Shown here: positions 34,714 through 44,148 of the stretch, in pieces | How the letters are laid out: each line of letters opens with the position of its first letter | Numbering within the stretch: position 1 is the stretch's first letter | Origin: WHSV01 sp050693895 | GTDB lineage: Bacteria > Actinomycetota > CADDZG01 > WHSQ01 | Length of the DNA stretch: 64,000 nucleotides | Reading direction: 5' to 3' | Assembly: GCA_050693895.1 (NCBI GenBank) | Contig: JBOGWS010000010.1 | Location: forward strand, 40,073 to 104,072 | The notes under the pieces: generated by a model | Database searches by the model: none | Seen by the model: the letters and a program-made list of their open reading frames with translations, nothing else | Told to the model about the DNA's origin: nothing | Translations under genes and position numbers: made by a program

Positions 34714-36051
34714 ATGAGCTCACGTGCTGTGGCGGCGCGCCTCGTCGGCCCCGCCCCCCGAACGATCAGACTGATGATCCTCATCGGCTTCGTCGTGCTG
34801 TTGGTTGCTCCGCCGAATGATTCGATCGCTGCTGCTCAGGAGGACGATGAGGCCGACCCGGCTCTGTTGCTGATCATGGACTCCTCCGGGTCGATGAACG
34901 CAAGCGACGGCGGCGGGGGCTCGAAGATCCAGGCGGCGAAGGAAGCTCTCAACGGAGTCGTCAACGCCCTGCCCGCCGACTCTCTCGTGGGGCTGCGGGT
35001 CTACGGTCATCGCATTCCGAACACCGACGAGAAAAGAGGATGCAGGGACACCGAGCTCATCTCTCCGGTCGGCCCCCTCGACCGCAGCGGTATGAGACGG
35101 CAGATCCGCTCGTTCAACGCCAAGGGCTTCACGCCCATCGGCCTGTCGCTGCAGAAGGGGGCCCGGGACCTTCCCGCGGAGGGTGAGCGCACCATCGTGC
35201 TCGTTTCGGACGGAATCGACACCTGCGCTCCGCCCCCGCCCTGCGAGGTCGCCAAGAGACTCTCGAAGCAGGGAGTCGAGTTGCGCATCGACACCGTTGG
35301 CTTTCAAGTGGACCCGCAGGCGCGCAGAGAGCTCCAGTGCATCGCCCGCGTCGCCAAGGGCAGTTACGTCGACGCCGGTTCTTCGGCCGAGCTGTCCGAT
35401 CGCCTGGCCCAACTGTCCCTGCGGGCGTTGCGAACGTTCGAGGTGTCGGGGACCGAAGTGACGGGGGGAAGTTCTTCGGCGAGCGCAACGCTGCTCGAGT
35501 CGGGCCAGTTCACGGACACCATCTCTCCGGGTGAGGAGCTGTACTACGCGGCCGAGCTCGGCGGGGGCCAGGCGGTGGGCGCCGCAGTGTCGACGGTAGG
35601 CGAGATCGACTTTCTCGGGACGCTGACGCTGACCCTGACGAGTCCCGAGGACAACTTCATAGCGGACGACGCTGCGGTTGCGACGGGCGAGAGCCTCCAG
35701 TCGATCGCGATTCGCTCCGAGACCGTCGGGCCGGGGGCGACCGACCCGGATATGCAGGCCGGCGGCACCTACTACCTCCGCCTCGCACTCGATTCTCAGG
35801 GCGACGAGGCGGACGAGTATCCGATCGAGATGGTCGTCGACGTGACCGGCGAGGCGGTCGAACCGACGCCCGCCGAAGAAACGCCCCTCGAAGAAACGCC
35901 CCCCGACGACGACAACTCGGACCAGGCCGTCCCCGGAGACAACTCATCGTCGTCTAACACCGTGATGCTCGCCGTCGGAGGCATCGCCTTTGGCTTGCTG
36001 GGTGCCGCGCTCGGGGCGCTGGTGGGGCGCAAGGTTGCGGGGACTCGATGA
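34714..36051 (+). CDS. Von Willebrand A domain membrane protein
   Basis: About 445 residues. An N-terminal signal or anchor helix (IRLMILIGFVVLLVAP) is followed by a VWA domain with the metal site DSSGSMN and cysteine pairs. A C-terminal module (ESGQFTDTISPGEELYYAAEL through GTYYLRLALDSQ) precedes a Pro/Glu linker and a final transmembrane helix. The ATG at 34714 is chosen over an upstream frame that overlaps the TadG-M15 gene. It may bind surface ligands or link to the pilus. Its stop overlaps the next start. Confidence 0.85.
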   Translation: MSSRAVAARLVGPAPRTIRLMILIGFVVLLVAPPNDSIAAAQEDDEADPALLLIMDSSGSMNASDGGGGSKIQAAKEALNGVVNALPADSLVGLRVYGHRIPNTDEKRGCRDTELISPVGPLDRSGMRRQIRSFNAKGFTPIGLSLQKGARDLPAEGERTIVLVSDGIDTCAPPPPCEVAKRLSKQGVELRIDTVGFQVDPQARRELQCIARVAKGSYVDAGSSAELSDRLAQLSLRALRTFEVSGTEVTGGSSSASATLLESGQFTDTISPGEELYYAAELGGGQAVGAAVSTVGEIDFLGTLTLTLTSPEDNFIADDAAVATGESLQSIAIRSETVGPGATDPDMQAGGTYYLRLALDSQGDEADEYPIEMVVDVTGEAVEPTPAEETPLEETPPDDDNSDQAVPGDNSSSSNTVMLAVGGIAFGLLGAALGALVGRKVAGTR

Positions 36052-36803
36052 AGCGCGCCCTCGTTATCGCCGTGTTCCTCGTTGCGGTTCCCCTGCCGGC
36101 GAACGCCGCTCAGCGGGGAGCGCCCGTCCAGGGAGGCGGAAGCTTCACCGACGCGCCGCTCCTCGAGCAGGGAAACTACTCCGACACCATCCGTCTAACC
36201 GAGGAGTTGTTCTACGGGGTCGAGCTTGCGGAGGGCCAGGCCCTGAAGGTCGCGGCTCAGCTGCTGGGCGACAGGAGCGGGCCCACCGATCCCGCCGTGG
36301 TGGGCCAGCTGCAAATCTACAGCCCATTGCGGGACAGGTGGCCTCCGAACGAGATCGAGGGTTTCGACGGCGTGTCCAACTCCGACAAGTGGAGCATCGA
36401 GACTCCCGAGGTCGGATTGGAGGGTCCGGAGTTCGATTCGGACGTCGAGTTCTTCGCTCAGCCGGGGACCTACTACTTCTCGCTCAAGTTCTTCCGCATT
36501 GCGGGTCCCGATCGCACCAGCCCCGTTCGCAAGCGAGAGTTCAAGACCCGCTACAGGGTCAACGTGACCGGCGTGGCACTCGAGCCGAGCCCCACTCCGA
36601 CACCCACCGAGGAACCCACGCCGGAGCCGACCGAGACGGGCGACCCGGGCGGTTCGGCGGCGGGACCGAACGAACCGACCTCGGACGACACCCCCTATGT
36701 GCGCGTTTACCTGATGACCTTTCTGATCGGGCTGCTGCTGGGCTTTGGGGTGGTCGTGGCTCGAGGCTTCGCGGGCCGCTCGGCCTCGACGCGCCGCGCC
36801 TGA
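36048..36803 (+). CDS. Membrane protein sharing the VWA protein's C-terminal module
   Basis: A 251-residue protein with a signal peptide (LVIAVFLVAVPLPANA), then LLEQGNYSDTIRLTEELFYGV, matching the upstream protein's LLESGQFTDTISPGEELYYAA. Both share GTYY and a VNVTG/VDVTG ending, a Thr/Pro linker (PSPTPTPTEEPTPEPTE) and a C-terminal transmembrane helix. It looks like a duplicated module lacking the VWA part. Function unknown; it is the last gene of the locus. Confidence 0.8.
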   Translation: MKRALVIAVFLVAVPLPANAAQRGAPVQGGGSFTDAPLLEQGNYSDTIRLTEELFYGVELAEGQALKVAAQLLGDRSGPTDPAVVGQLQIYSPLRDRWPPNEIEGFDGVSNSDKWSIETPEVGLEGPEFDSDVEFFAQPGTYYFSLKFFRIAGPDRTSPVRKREFKTRYRVNVTGVALEPSPTPTPTEEPTPEPTETGDPGGSAAGPNEPTSDDTPYVRVYLMTFLIGLLLGFGVVVARGFAGRSASTRRA

Positions 36804-36881
36804 GGCAACCCAAAGACGGCACCTACGGGGGGAAGTTGGTTCCTGGTCATCGTCGAGGCCCGCTCACGGTGATCTTCCTTC

Positions 36882-36923
36882 TGTGACCAAGAACCCGATG
36901 CTATGCGACGGTTGATGGTCACA
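36882..36923. promoter_or_regulatory. Inverted repeat between convergent genes
   Basis: TGTGACCA (36882-36889) and TGGTCACA (36916-36923) form perfect 8-bp arms 26 bases apart. It lies between the convergent membrane-protein and SDR genes, so a large-loop terminator or a binding site is possible. It is not a CRP-spaced site. Confidence 0.35.
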
Positions 36924-36951
36924 CAACGCGCCGGTCTGGTTTTGCTCTGGC

Positions 36952-37746
36952 TCAGGCGTGCGTCGAGTTCGTCAGGCCCCCGTCGACCATGATCGTCGTG
37001 CCCGTGACGTAGCTCGCTCGTTCCGATGCCGCGAAGGCGACGACGTCGCCGAACTCCACGGGCTTGCCGTAGCGACCCAGCGGGATCATGTCGGCCCACG
37101 ATTGTCCGACCTCCTCGACCGTCTCGCCGGTCTTGGCGGCGCGGCCCGCGTCCAACTCTTCGAGCCGCTTGGTTGCGACCCGGCCCGGCGCAACGCACAG
37201 CACGCGGATGCCGTGTGCTCCGAGCTCCTTGGACATCGTCTTGGCCATGCCGACGACCGCGGCCCGCATCATGTTCGAGAGCAGCAGACCTCCGACGACC
37301 TCCTTGGTGGAGGTGGACGTGAGAAACAGGATGGCGCCCGAGCCGCGCTCCTGCATGGATGGAGTCACTGCGTGGGCCAACCGCCACGCCGAGGCGGTCG
37401 TGAGGTTGAACGCCCCCTGCATGGTCTCGTCGTCCAGGTCCTCGAAGCTTCCGGCGGGGGGGCCACCTGCGTTCGCCACCAGGACGTCGACCGGGCCGAG
37501 CTCGCCGGTTAGCTTCTTGTGGGCTTCGGCGATTGCCTGAGAGTCCATCACATCGAGCGGGATCGCGATGCACCTGCTCCCGGTATCGGATTCGATGTGA
37601 GTCGCCGCTTCACGTAGTGCATTTTCGTCACGCGACGAGATCGCCACCAGGGCTCCCTCGCGCGCGAGCGAATGCGCCGACGCGCGTCCCAGGCCCGAGG
37701 AACCTCCGAGCACCCATGCCACCTTGCCTTTCAAGCCAAGTTCCAT
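36952..37746 (-). CDS. SDR family oxidoreductase
   Basis: About 264 residues. GGSSGLGRASAHSL (cofactor turn, with Gly in place of the more common Ala), NAGGP, and a C-terminal YVTGTTIMVDGG ending. The catalytic Tyr/Lys pair is not in the canonical YxxxK form near its expected position, so the substrate class is uncertain. ATG at 37746, 11 bases downstream of the quinone-oxidoreductase stop. Confidence 0.8.
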   Translation of the reverse strand: MELGLKGKVAWVLGGSSGLGRASAHSLAREGALVAISSRDENALREAATHIESDTGSRCIAIPLDVMDSQAIAEAHKKLTGELGPVDVLVANAGGPPAGSFEDLDDETMQGAFNLTTASAWRLAHAVTPSMQERGSGAILFLTSTSTKEVVGGLLLSNMMRAAVVGMAKTMSKELGAHGIRVLCVAPGRVATKRLEELDAGRAAKTGETVEEVGQSWADMIPLGRYGKPVEFGDVVAFAASERASYVTGTTIMVDGGLTNSTHA

Positions 37747-37757
37747 GTACTCACCAC

Positions 37758-38732
37758 CTATTCTGCGGTCCGGCCGAGCCCGCCCCTGCAATCGATGATC
37801 GTTTTCCCGTAACCTTCGTTCGTCACCATGTGTTCATATGCAGCGCTTGCGTCATCGAGCATAAAGACCTTGTCGACAACCACTCGCGCGTCGCCGCGGG
37901 CCAGCAACGGAAGCACCTCGCGCTCGAACGCACGCGTCGCGAGCGCCTTCTCGTAGTCCGGCCTGCTTCGCAACACCGTTCCCCGGATCGTCAACCGTTT
38001 CGTCAGCACCGCGCGCATGTCGAGCGGCGACTTCGCGCCGGCCAGCAAGCCGACGAGGACTATCCGACCACGGGAGCGGCAGACCTTCACATCCGTTGAG
38101 AGATAGTCACCTCCGATGAGGTCGATGACGATGTCGACCTCGCCGATCTCGTCCGCCATGGTGTCGGTGGCGATTACACCCTGACCGAGCCCGAGCTCCC
38201 GCGCCCTTCGCAGCTTGTCCTCGGTGCGGGAGGTGCCGACCGTCGTTGCACCTAGAGCGCCGGCGACCTGGACGACGGCCGTGCCCACGCCGCTCCCGAC
38301 ACCGTGAATGAGAACGCGCTCACCGGGCCTGAGTTCTGCCCGAGTGACGAGCGCGTCGTGCGCTGTGACGAAGGCCTCGGGAGCCCCGCCCGCAACGACC
38401 ATGTCGAGCAGATCGGGGACGCGCGAGCAGAGGTCCTCCTTGGTGATGAGGTGAGTGGCGTGCGCGCCTCCGCCCACGATCCCCAAGACGCGATCACCCT
38501 CCCGCAGGGTATGGACTCCGGTTCCAATCCCCGCAACCGTCCCCGCGAACTCGAGGCCGGGTACATCCGGGGGCCAACCAGGCGGGGCCGCGTACAAGCC
38601 GCGCGCCTGCAGGGTGTCGGCGCGGTTGAGCCCCGCCGAGGCCACCTCTACGAGCACCTGGTCGGCTTCGGGAGTGGGCGTCGGACGTTTCTCGACGCGC
38701 AGTTTCCCGTCGTCGATGACCAGCGCCCTCAT
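37758..38732 (-). CDS. NADPH:quinone oxidoreductase (MDR, PIG3-like)
   Basis: About 324 residues. It has NRADTLQARGLYAAPPG and a PDVPGLEFAG segment typical of the PIG3/quinone-reductase subgroup, plus VLIHGVGSGVGTAVVQVAG for NADPH binding. No structural-zinc Cys cluster is present. It reduces quinones or enals with NADPH. The ATG at 38732 overlaps the MoaE stop (ATGA), suggesting cotranscription. Confidence 0.9.
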   Translation of the reverse strand: MRALVIDDGKLRVEKRPTPTPEADQVLVEVASAGLNRADTLQARGLYAAPPGWPPDVPGLEFAGTVAGIGTGVHTLREGDRVLGIVGGGAHATHLITKEDLCSRVPDLLDMVVAGGAPEAFVTAHDALVTRAELRPGERVLIHGVGSGVGTAVVQVAGALGATTVGTSRTEDKLRRARELGLGQGVIATDTMADEIGEVDIVIDLIGGDYLSTDVKVCRSRGRIVLVGLLAGAKSPLDMRAVLTKRLTIRGTVLRSRPDYEKALATRAFEREVLPLLARGDARVVVDKVFMLDDASAAYEHMVTNEGYGKTIIDCRGGLGRTAE

Positions 38733-39181
38733 GTGTTGTCGCCGACCCAGGATGATCCGTCGGCGTAAGCCTCTCGCTTCCAAATTGGAACGGTCGATTT
38801 GATCGTGTCGATGATCCAGCGGCAGGCCTCGAGCGCGTCGCCTCTATGGGGCGCTCCGCAAACCACCACTACCGTTGGCTCGCCGAGCTCGCAGTGACCC
38901 GCGCGATGAATCGCAACGACCCTGCGGACATCCCATTTCGTCGTCGCTTCGATTGCGATCTCGCGAAGCCGTTGCTCGGCGAGACTCGTGTGGCTGTCGT
39001 AGTCGAGGGCGACGACTGGCTTTTCGGCGTTCGTCTCCACCGAAGAGCTGTCGCGCACGGTTCCGACGAACACCCCAACCCCGCCGATGTCCGGTCCGAA
39101 TGCTCCCGCAATCGCGTTGGGAATGTCGAGAGGCGTCTCACTCACCGCAACAGCGATGAGCGCCTCGTCGCCCTCAGCCAC
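38729..39181 (-). CDS. moaE: Molybdopterin synthase catalytic subunit
   Basis: A 150-residue MoaE with GVFVGTVRD, ALDYDSHTSLAE, IHRAGHCELGE and the C-terminal PIWKRE that carries catalytic Lys. It puts sulfur into precursor Z to make molybdopterin, with MoaD. No moaD or other moa genes are in the window. The molybdopterin oxidoreductase at 2077 is a possible user. GTG start. Confidence 0.9.
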   Translation of the reverse strand: MAEGDEALIAVAVSETPLDIPNAIAGAFGPDIGGVGVFVGTVRDSSSVETNAEKPVVALDYDSHTSLAEQRLREIAIEATTKWDVRRVVAIHRAGHCELGEPTVVVVCGAPHRGDALEACRWIIDTIKSTVPIWKREAYADGSSWVGDNT

Positions 39182-39270
39182 CTATCTTCGACAACGAAAC
39201 CGGGGTTTTCATCATGCCGCCAATCATCGCACCCTCACGGTTCGTGCTGTGCAGCACCAAGCCCTTCGAA

Positions 39271-40044
39271 TCAGTCCGGAGCCTTCAGGAAGTCGTAGCA
39301 CCGACCGAGCGGCTCGAAGCCCATTCGAGCGTAGAGCTCCTTCGGCCAGTCCTCGTCGTCGGCCAGGAGGAAGACGAAATCATGACCGGCATCGAAGGCC
39401 GCTCGAATCGCTTCGGCTACGACCGCGCGAGCCAACCCACGTTTCCTGAACGGCTCGAGCGTGAGGACCGACTCGATTTGAGCCGTTGCACCATCTGAAT
39501 AGAGGTCCGCGCTGCACACCGCCTGTCCATCGACCACGGCTCCGAAGAAACGGGCTCCACCGGCTCGAGCGATGTGGGCGTCCTTGTCGATCATTTGCCT
39601 GACCGTCTCGAGGTCCCTTGCGGAGGGGCCAACTGAATAGGAGTCAGCCCGCATGGCGCGGAGCTCATCGGAAGTGAGCTCGTGTACGTCGTATCTGGTG
39701 GCGGGAAGCCTGCGTTCACCCCGGTAGGCCATTAGGACCAGGGTCGAGACCTCCCATCCGCTTTTTCGGAACGCCGGCGCGAGCGCGGCACCGACGTGAG
39801 CGTCCTCGATGACGACGTCCCGATGAGCGTGTCCCGCCACGCCGTGCAGAGCATCCGCTTCGGCAACCAGCTCTTCGAAGTTGAGATCGGGAGGCGTCCC
39901 CTCGACGCGCACGAAGTTCAGCATGTAGAGCTTGGGGAACTTGCTGTTGAAGAGGGTTACGCCCCAGCGCCACGGAACCACGCGTTCGGCGCACGAGTTC
40001 TCGAACCAGGACATGAAGTCCAGCGCGCGCCGAAGTTCATCCAC
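39271..40044 (-). CDS. GNAT family acetyltransferase
   Basis: A 257-residue protein. The C-terminal half is GNAT-like: VLTLEPFRKRGLARAVVAEA fits motif A (acetyl-CoA-binding loop), and a short C-terminal ELYARMGFEPLG follows. The N-terminal half is a second, degenerate GNAT-like region (about residues 1-110). Substrate unknown. GTG start at 40044, directly adjoining the dehydrogenase stop. Confidence 0.8.
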   Translation of the reverse strand: MDELRRALDFMSWFENSCAERVVPWRWGVTLFNSKFPKLYMLNFVRVEGTPPDLNFEELVAEADALHGVAGHAHRDVVIEDAHVGAALAPAFRKSGWEVSTLVLMAYRGERRLPATRYDVHELTSDELRAMRADSYSVGPSARDLETVRQMIDKDAHIARAGGARFFGAVVDGQAVCSADLYSDGATAQIESVLTLEPFRKRGLARAVVAEAIRAAFDAGHDFVFLLADDEDWPKELYARMGFEPLGRCYDFLKAPD

Positions 40045-41121
40045 TCACGTGTCCCCGCCCAGTCCGTCTATGACCGCGTTCGTTATCGCCTCGGTGGTCG
40101 CGGGCGCACCGGTGGGACGGAGGTCGGCGGGAATGACCTTTCTCTCTCTGAGCACACGAGCGATTGCCCTCTCGAGCCGACCGGCCTCTCGATCGAGGTC
40201 GAGATGTTTCAACATGAGTGTGGCCGAGAGCATCATCGCGATCGGGTTGGCGATGCCGCGGCCCGCGATGTCGGGGGCGGAGCCGTGCGTGGGCTCGAAC
40301 ACCGCGTACTCCTTGCCTAGGTTCATCCCGGGGGCCACGCCGAGACCTCCGACGAGCCCGGCACAGAGGTCCGAGATGATGTCTCCGTAGAGATTGGGGA
40401 GGACCACCATGTCCAGGTCCCGCGGGATCCAGGCCAGGTACATAGCCATCTCGTCGACCTGCATCTCGTCGAATTCCACGTCCGGGTAGTCGGTCGAGGT
40501 CTTCTGGCCGGTTTCGAGCCACACCCCGTCCGAGAACTTCATGATGTTGGCCTTATGTCCGAGGGTCAGCTTCTCCCGACCGTGTTTGGTTGCAAGCTCG
40601 AAGGCGAAGCTGACGATGTCGCGCGTGGCCGTCACAGAAATAGGCTTGACCGACACCCCGGCGTCCTTCCTGACCGGGAAGTTGTGCATGTACTTCAGGT
40701 AGCCTCGGAGCTTCTCGAGCTCGGACGATCCCATCTCGAACTCGATTCCCTCGTACAGATCCTCGGTGTTCTCGCGCACGACGATGATGTCGACGTCCTC
40801 GTAGCGCGAGGGCACTCCCTCGTAGAGCTTGCAGGGACGAACGCTTGCGAAGAGATCGAGGTCCTGACGGAGGGCGACGTTGATCGATCGAAAACCGGTC
40901 CCAACCGGAGTGGTCACCGGCCCTTTGATGGCCACTTTGTTGGCCTTGATCGAGTCGAGCACGTGCGCCGGAAGAGGGGTTCCGTGAGTCTCGATCGCTG
41001 GAACTCCCGCCTCGTGAATCTCCCATGCAATGCCGGTTCCCAGGGCGTCCACCACCCGCCGGGTCGCCGCCGAAACCTCCGGGCCGATGCCGTCTCCATT
41101 GATCAGCGTGACTGTTGTCAT
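40045..41121 (-). CDS. NAD-dependent isocitrate/isopropylmalate dehydrogenase family
   Basis: A 358-residue beta-decarboxylating dehydrogenase. GDGIGPEV, RENTEDLYEGIE and LYGDIISDLCAGLVGGLG are the family motifs; ENTEDLY favours NAD-type isocitrate dehydrogenase over isopropylmalate dehydrogenase. It oxidises isocitrate to 2-oxoglutarate in the TCA cycle. Reaction-level assignment (isocitrate versus isopropylmalate) rests on motif resemblance. Confidence 0.85.
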   Translation of the reverse strand: MTTVTLINGDGIGPEVSAATRRVVDALGTGIAWEIHEAGVPAIETHGTPLPAHVLDSIKANKVAIKGPVTTPVGTGFRSINVALRQDLDLFASVRPCKLYEGVPSRYEDVDIIVVRENTEDLYEGIEFEMGSSELEKLRGYLKYMHNFPVRKDAGVSVKPISVTATRDIVSFAFELATKHGREKLTLGHKANIMKFSDGVWLETGQKTSTDYPDVEFDEMQVDEMAMYLAWIPRDLDMVVLPNLYGDIISDLCAGLVGGLGVAPGMNLGKEYAVFEPTHGSAPDIAGRGIANPIAMMLSATLMLKHLDLDREAGRLERAIARVLRERKVIPADLRPTGAPATTEAITNAVIDGLGGDT

Positions 41122-41282
41122 GGGTCGCGAGTCTATTGGCGAACCCTTGGGCCCTCCGCCGATGGCGACTCAACAATGGCGGCAACTTTTCAGAACCCCG
41201 GGACGTCTGAGGCTTGTCTGGTTCACAATGCCTGAAGGGTGTGGCGGGCCTTTTCCCGCAGATAAGTAGAGGGGATCGTCAG

Positions 41283-43073
41283 ATGAAGAGGGCAGGGCGT
41301 TCACTGGTCTTCCGAGGGTTTGCCGTCATGTCTACCGTAGCGCTTGCGGCAACAGGAGCGGTCGCCGGACCGGTGGCAGCACAGGTCTCGGGCCCCGAGA
41401 ACTGCCCGGTAGTCATGCCCACGGACGACATCGAGACCGGCATGACGGGCACCGGTTTCACGGTCTCCAAGGGCAGCGACCCCGAGCCGTTCGACGTCGA
41501 CGTCCTCGGGGTGCTCGAGAACGGCGTTGCGCCGGGTCGCGACATGATCGTGGTCGAGACCTCCAGCACTGCGATCGACAAAGCGGGCGGCATCTGGTTC
41601 GGCATGTCGGGTTCGCCCGTATACGACGATTCGGGCCGCCTCATGGGCGCGGTTGCCTTCAGCCTCTCCGGTGGGCCCTCGCATATCGGGGGACTCACCC
41701 CCGCAGAGGACATGGCCGATCTCCTCAACTACCCGTCCGGTCTGGCCCCTAAAGCCGCGCGCACCGTTGCATTGTCGGGCGGGCTCGAGCGTCGTGTAGC
41801 CGAGCGAGAGAGCGGCGCCCGCACAGACTTCACCCTGAGGCGTCTGCGCGCGCCTCTGAGCGTTTCCGGCTTGACGGAACGCGGGCTCGACGTTCTCGCC
41901 AAGGCCATTCGCAAGGAGGGCGGCAAGTACGTGGTCACACAGGGCTCGTCGGCTCGGGCCGCCGAGCCGGGCTCGGAGCTCGCCACCGTAGGTGCGGGCG
42001 ACACTTTCGCCGCCGCGATGTCGTACGGCGACATTACGATGGCGGGGATAGGAACGACGGCTCTCGTCTGCGACGGACGGGCGGTCGCGTTCGGCCACCC
42101 GTTCTCGTGGACCGGACGAACCGAGCTGGGCGCCAATCGTGGACTGACCCACGCGATCGTCGACGATCCGCTGTTCGGTCCCTACAAGCTGGCGAACATC
42201 ACCGAGCCTGTCGGGACGGTGGACCAGGACCGGCTGGCGGGGATTCGAGGGCTCCTGGGAGCGACCCCCCATCTACGCACGATCAACAGCTCGGTCAGCG
42301 CTCCCGACATCGGTCGCGCCGAGGAGGGAAGCAGTCAGGGAGTCACGGACGACATCGTTCCGATCCTCGGCTTCTTCCACCTCTACAGCAACATCGACTC
42401 GACTTTCGATTCAATCGGCGAGGGGAGCTCGCAGGTCGAATGGATGGTCACGGGACTGACCGAGTCCGGCGAGCCCTGGACGTTGAGTCGCTCGAACCTT
42501 TACTCGAGCGGTTTCGATATCTCGATCGAATCTTCGTTCGAGGTCCTCAACCAGCTCTCCCGCCTGCTCAACAATCGCTTCACAGAGATCGACTTTGATT
42601 CGGTGGAGCTGAACGCGACGGTCGAGGAGGGGCGCAGCGGCTACCGAATCGGCAAGGTCCTCCACAAGACCAAGGAGGGCGACTTCAGGGGCGGCCGGCA
42701 GATCCGCGTGAGGCCCGGTTCGATCCTGACCCTCCGTGTGGATCTCGCAAGCATCGGCGGTGGTCCCCACAAGGAGGTCAAGCTGAAGGTGAACGTGCCA
42801 CGGAACTTCCGATTGGGGTTCCTTGAGGTCCAGGGTGGTTCGTCGAGTGGGTCCTTCGCCTGCTTCGAGGAACTCGGGCCGTGCTCGTCGCGGGCGGGAA
42901 ATGTGGACAGCTTCGACGAGCTGATCGACTCTCTCGAAAAGGCGCCAAAGGGCAATGATCTCTCTGCGACGCTCAGTGTCCGCGGCTCCAACAAGCAGCG
43001 GTCGGACACGGCGAGCTTGGACGGGGTCGTCGCCGGCTCCCGCTTCCTAAGGCTGCGGTCGACGAGGCGCTGA
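41283..43073 (+). CDS. SpoIVB-like S55 peptidase domain protein, secreted
   Basis: About 596 residues. A signal peptide (FAVMSTVALAATGAVAG) is followed by a MPTDDIETGMTGTGFTV segment and the S55 core with nucleophile Ser in WFGMSGSPVYD. A long C-terminal region has no recognised domain. SpoIVB signals in sporulation, but here sporulation genes are not seen, so an envelope signalling or proteolysis role is inference. ATG at 41283 follows AGAGGGG. Confidence 0.8.
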   Translation: MKRAGRSLVFRGFAVMSTVALAATGAVAGPVAAQVSGPENCPVVMPTDDIETGMTGTGFTVSKGSDPEPFDVDVLGVLENGVAPGRDMIVVETSSTAIDKAGGIWFGMSGSPVYDDSGRLMGAVAFSLSGGPSHIGGLTPAEDMADLLNYPSGLAPKAARTVALSGGLERRVAERESGARTDFTLRRLRAPLSVSGLTERGLDVLAKAIRKEGGKYVVTQGSSARAAEPGSELATVGAGDTFAAAMSYGDITMAGIGTTALVCDGRAVAFGHPFSWTGRTELGANRGLTHAIVDDPLFGPYKLANITEPVGTVDQDRLAGIRGLLGATPHLRTINSSVSAPDIGRAEEGSSQGVTDDIVPILGFFHLYSNIDSTFDSIGEGSSQVEWMVTGLTESGEPWTLSRSNLYSSGFDISIESSFEVLNQLSRLLNNRFTEIDFDSVELNATVEEGRSGYRIGKVLHKTKEGDFRGGRQIRVRPGSILTLRVDLASIGGGPHKEVKLKVNVPRNFRLGFLEVQGGSSSGSFACFEELGPCSSRAGNVDSFDELIDSLEKAPKGNDLSATLSVRGSNKQRSDTASLDGVVAGSRFLRLRSTRR

Positions 43074-43119
43074 GTCTGAGTCCCACAGATTGCCCGGCTC
43101 CTCGACGTAGCATCGGGGA

Positions 43120-44085
43120 GTGAAAGAGGATTCGGTCGAACCACCTCTGGCCGTCGTGGCTCTGGGGGGCAATGCGATGCAGCGCCCCGGCGGCGACGAC
43201 TCGGTCGCGGCCGACTTCGAGCACACGGCCGAGACCGCCAAGCATCTGGTTGCTTTCGCAGCCGCGGGCCGAAGACTCGTCGTCACTCACGGCAACGGTC
43301 CCCAGGTAGGCAACCATCTCCTGCGCAGCGAATTGGGGGTCGAGCGGGGAGGGCTTCCCTATCTGCCCCTCGACGTCTGTGTGGCCGACACTCAGGGCGG
43401 GATGGGCTACATGCTCCAGCAGAGCCTCTCGAACGCGTTCCACGAGGCCGGGCTTCCCGCGGTGGTCACGTCACTCGTGACACAGGTGATCGTGGACGCG
43501 CAGGACCCGGCTTTCGGCGACCCCTCCAAGCCGGTGGGCGGGATGATCTCGTCGGACAAGGTAGACGAGTACCGCGGGCTCGGATGGAAGCTCAAAGAGG
43601 ACAAGGCCCGTGGGGGCTGGCGCCGAGTTGTTGCTTCCCCAAACCCGACTGAGATCGTAGAGGCGTCGGCCATTCGGGCGATGGTGGCCGAGGGGGTGAT
43701 CGTCGTGGCGGCGGGAGGCGGGGGCGTTCCCGTCGTCCAGGACGAGAGAGGCCGGCTGTCCGGTGCTCCCGCCGTTGTCGACAAGGACCTGGCGAGCGCT
43801 CTGCTCGCCGCCGACCTCAAGGCCGACGCGCTGCTGATTCTCACCGATGTCGAAAAGGTGAGCCTCGACTACGGAGGTCCTCACGAGCGCCCGCTCGACC
43901 ACCTGACCGTCGCGGAGGCTAGGGACCTAAGAGACAGAGGCGAGTTCCCTGCGGGGAGCATGGGTCCGAAGGTCGAGTCCCTGTGCCGTTTCGTGGAGGC
44001 CAGGGGAGGAACCGGAGTCATCACGTCGATCGACAGGTGCGTAGAGGCTCTCGACGGCGTGACGGGAACCAGAATCACTCCCTGA
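43120..44085 (+). CDS. arcC: Carbamate kinase
   Basis: A 321-residue amino-acid-kinase-fold protein. VALGGNAMQRPGG opens the fold, with THGNGPQVGN, GMISSDKVDEY and AAGGGGVPVV typical of carbamate kinase. It makes ATP from carbamoyl phosphate, usually in arginine deimination, but no arcA or argF is nearby. GTG start at 43120. Confidence 0.9.
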   Translation: MKEDSVEPPLAVVALGGNAMQRPGGDDSVAADFEHTAETAKHLVAFAAAGRRLVVTHGNGPQVGNHLLRSELGVERGGLPYLPLDVCVADTQGGMGYMLQQSLSNAFHEAGLPAVVTSLVTQVIVDAQDPAFGDPSKPVGGMISSDKVDEYRGLGWKLKEDKARGGWRRVVASPNPTEIVEASAIRAMVAEGVIVVAAGGGGVPVVQDERGRLSGAPAVVDKDLASALLAADLKADALLILTDVEKVSLDYGGPHERPLDHLTVAEARDLRDRGEFPAGSMGPKVESLCRFVEARGGTGVITSIDRCVEALDGVTGTRITP

Positions 44086-44098
44086 AAGTTCGCCCGGA

Positions 44099-44114
44099 TG
44101 TGACGTGGGTCACA
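44099..44114. promoter_or_regulatory. CRP-type palindrome TGTGA-N6-TCACA
   Basis: TGTGACGTGGGTCACA is a perfect CRP/GlxR-type site, 35 bases upstream of the LytM-lipase start and just after arcC. Cyclic-AMP-receptor-type regulation is inferred; the regulator is not in the window. Confidence 0.5.
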
Positions 44115-44148
44115 GCGCATCGCCCCAAGAGGCCGGAGGCTGCACAGC

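Noticed and set aside
36882..36923. CRP site
   Set aside because: The half-sites are 26 bases apart instead of 6 between the TGTGA/TCACA cores, so the spacing does not fit.
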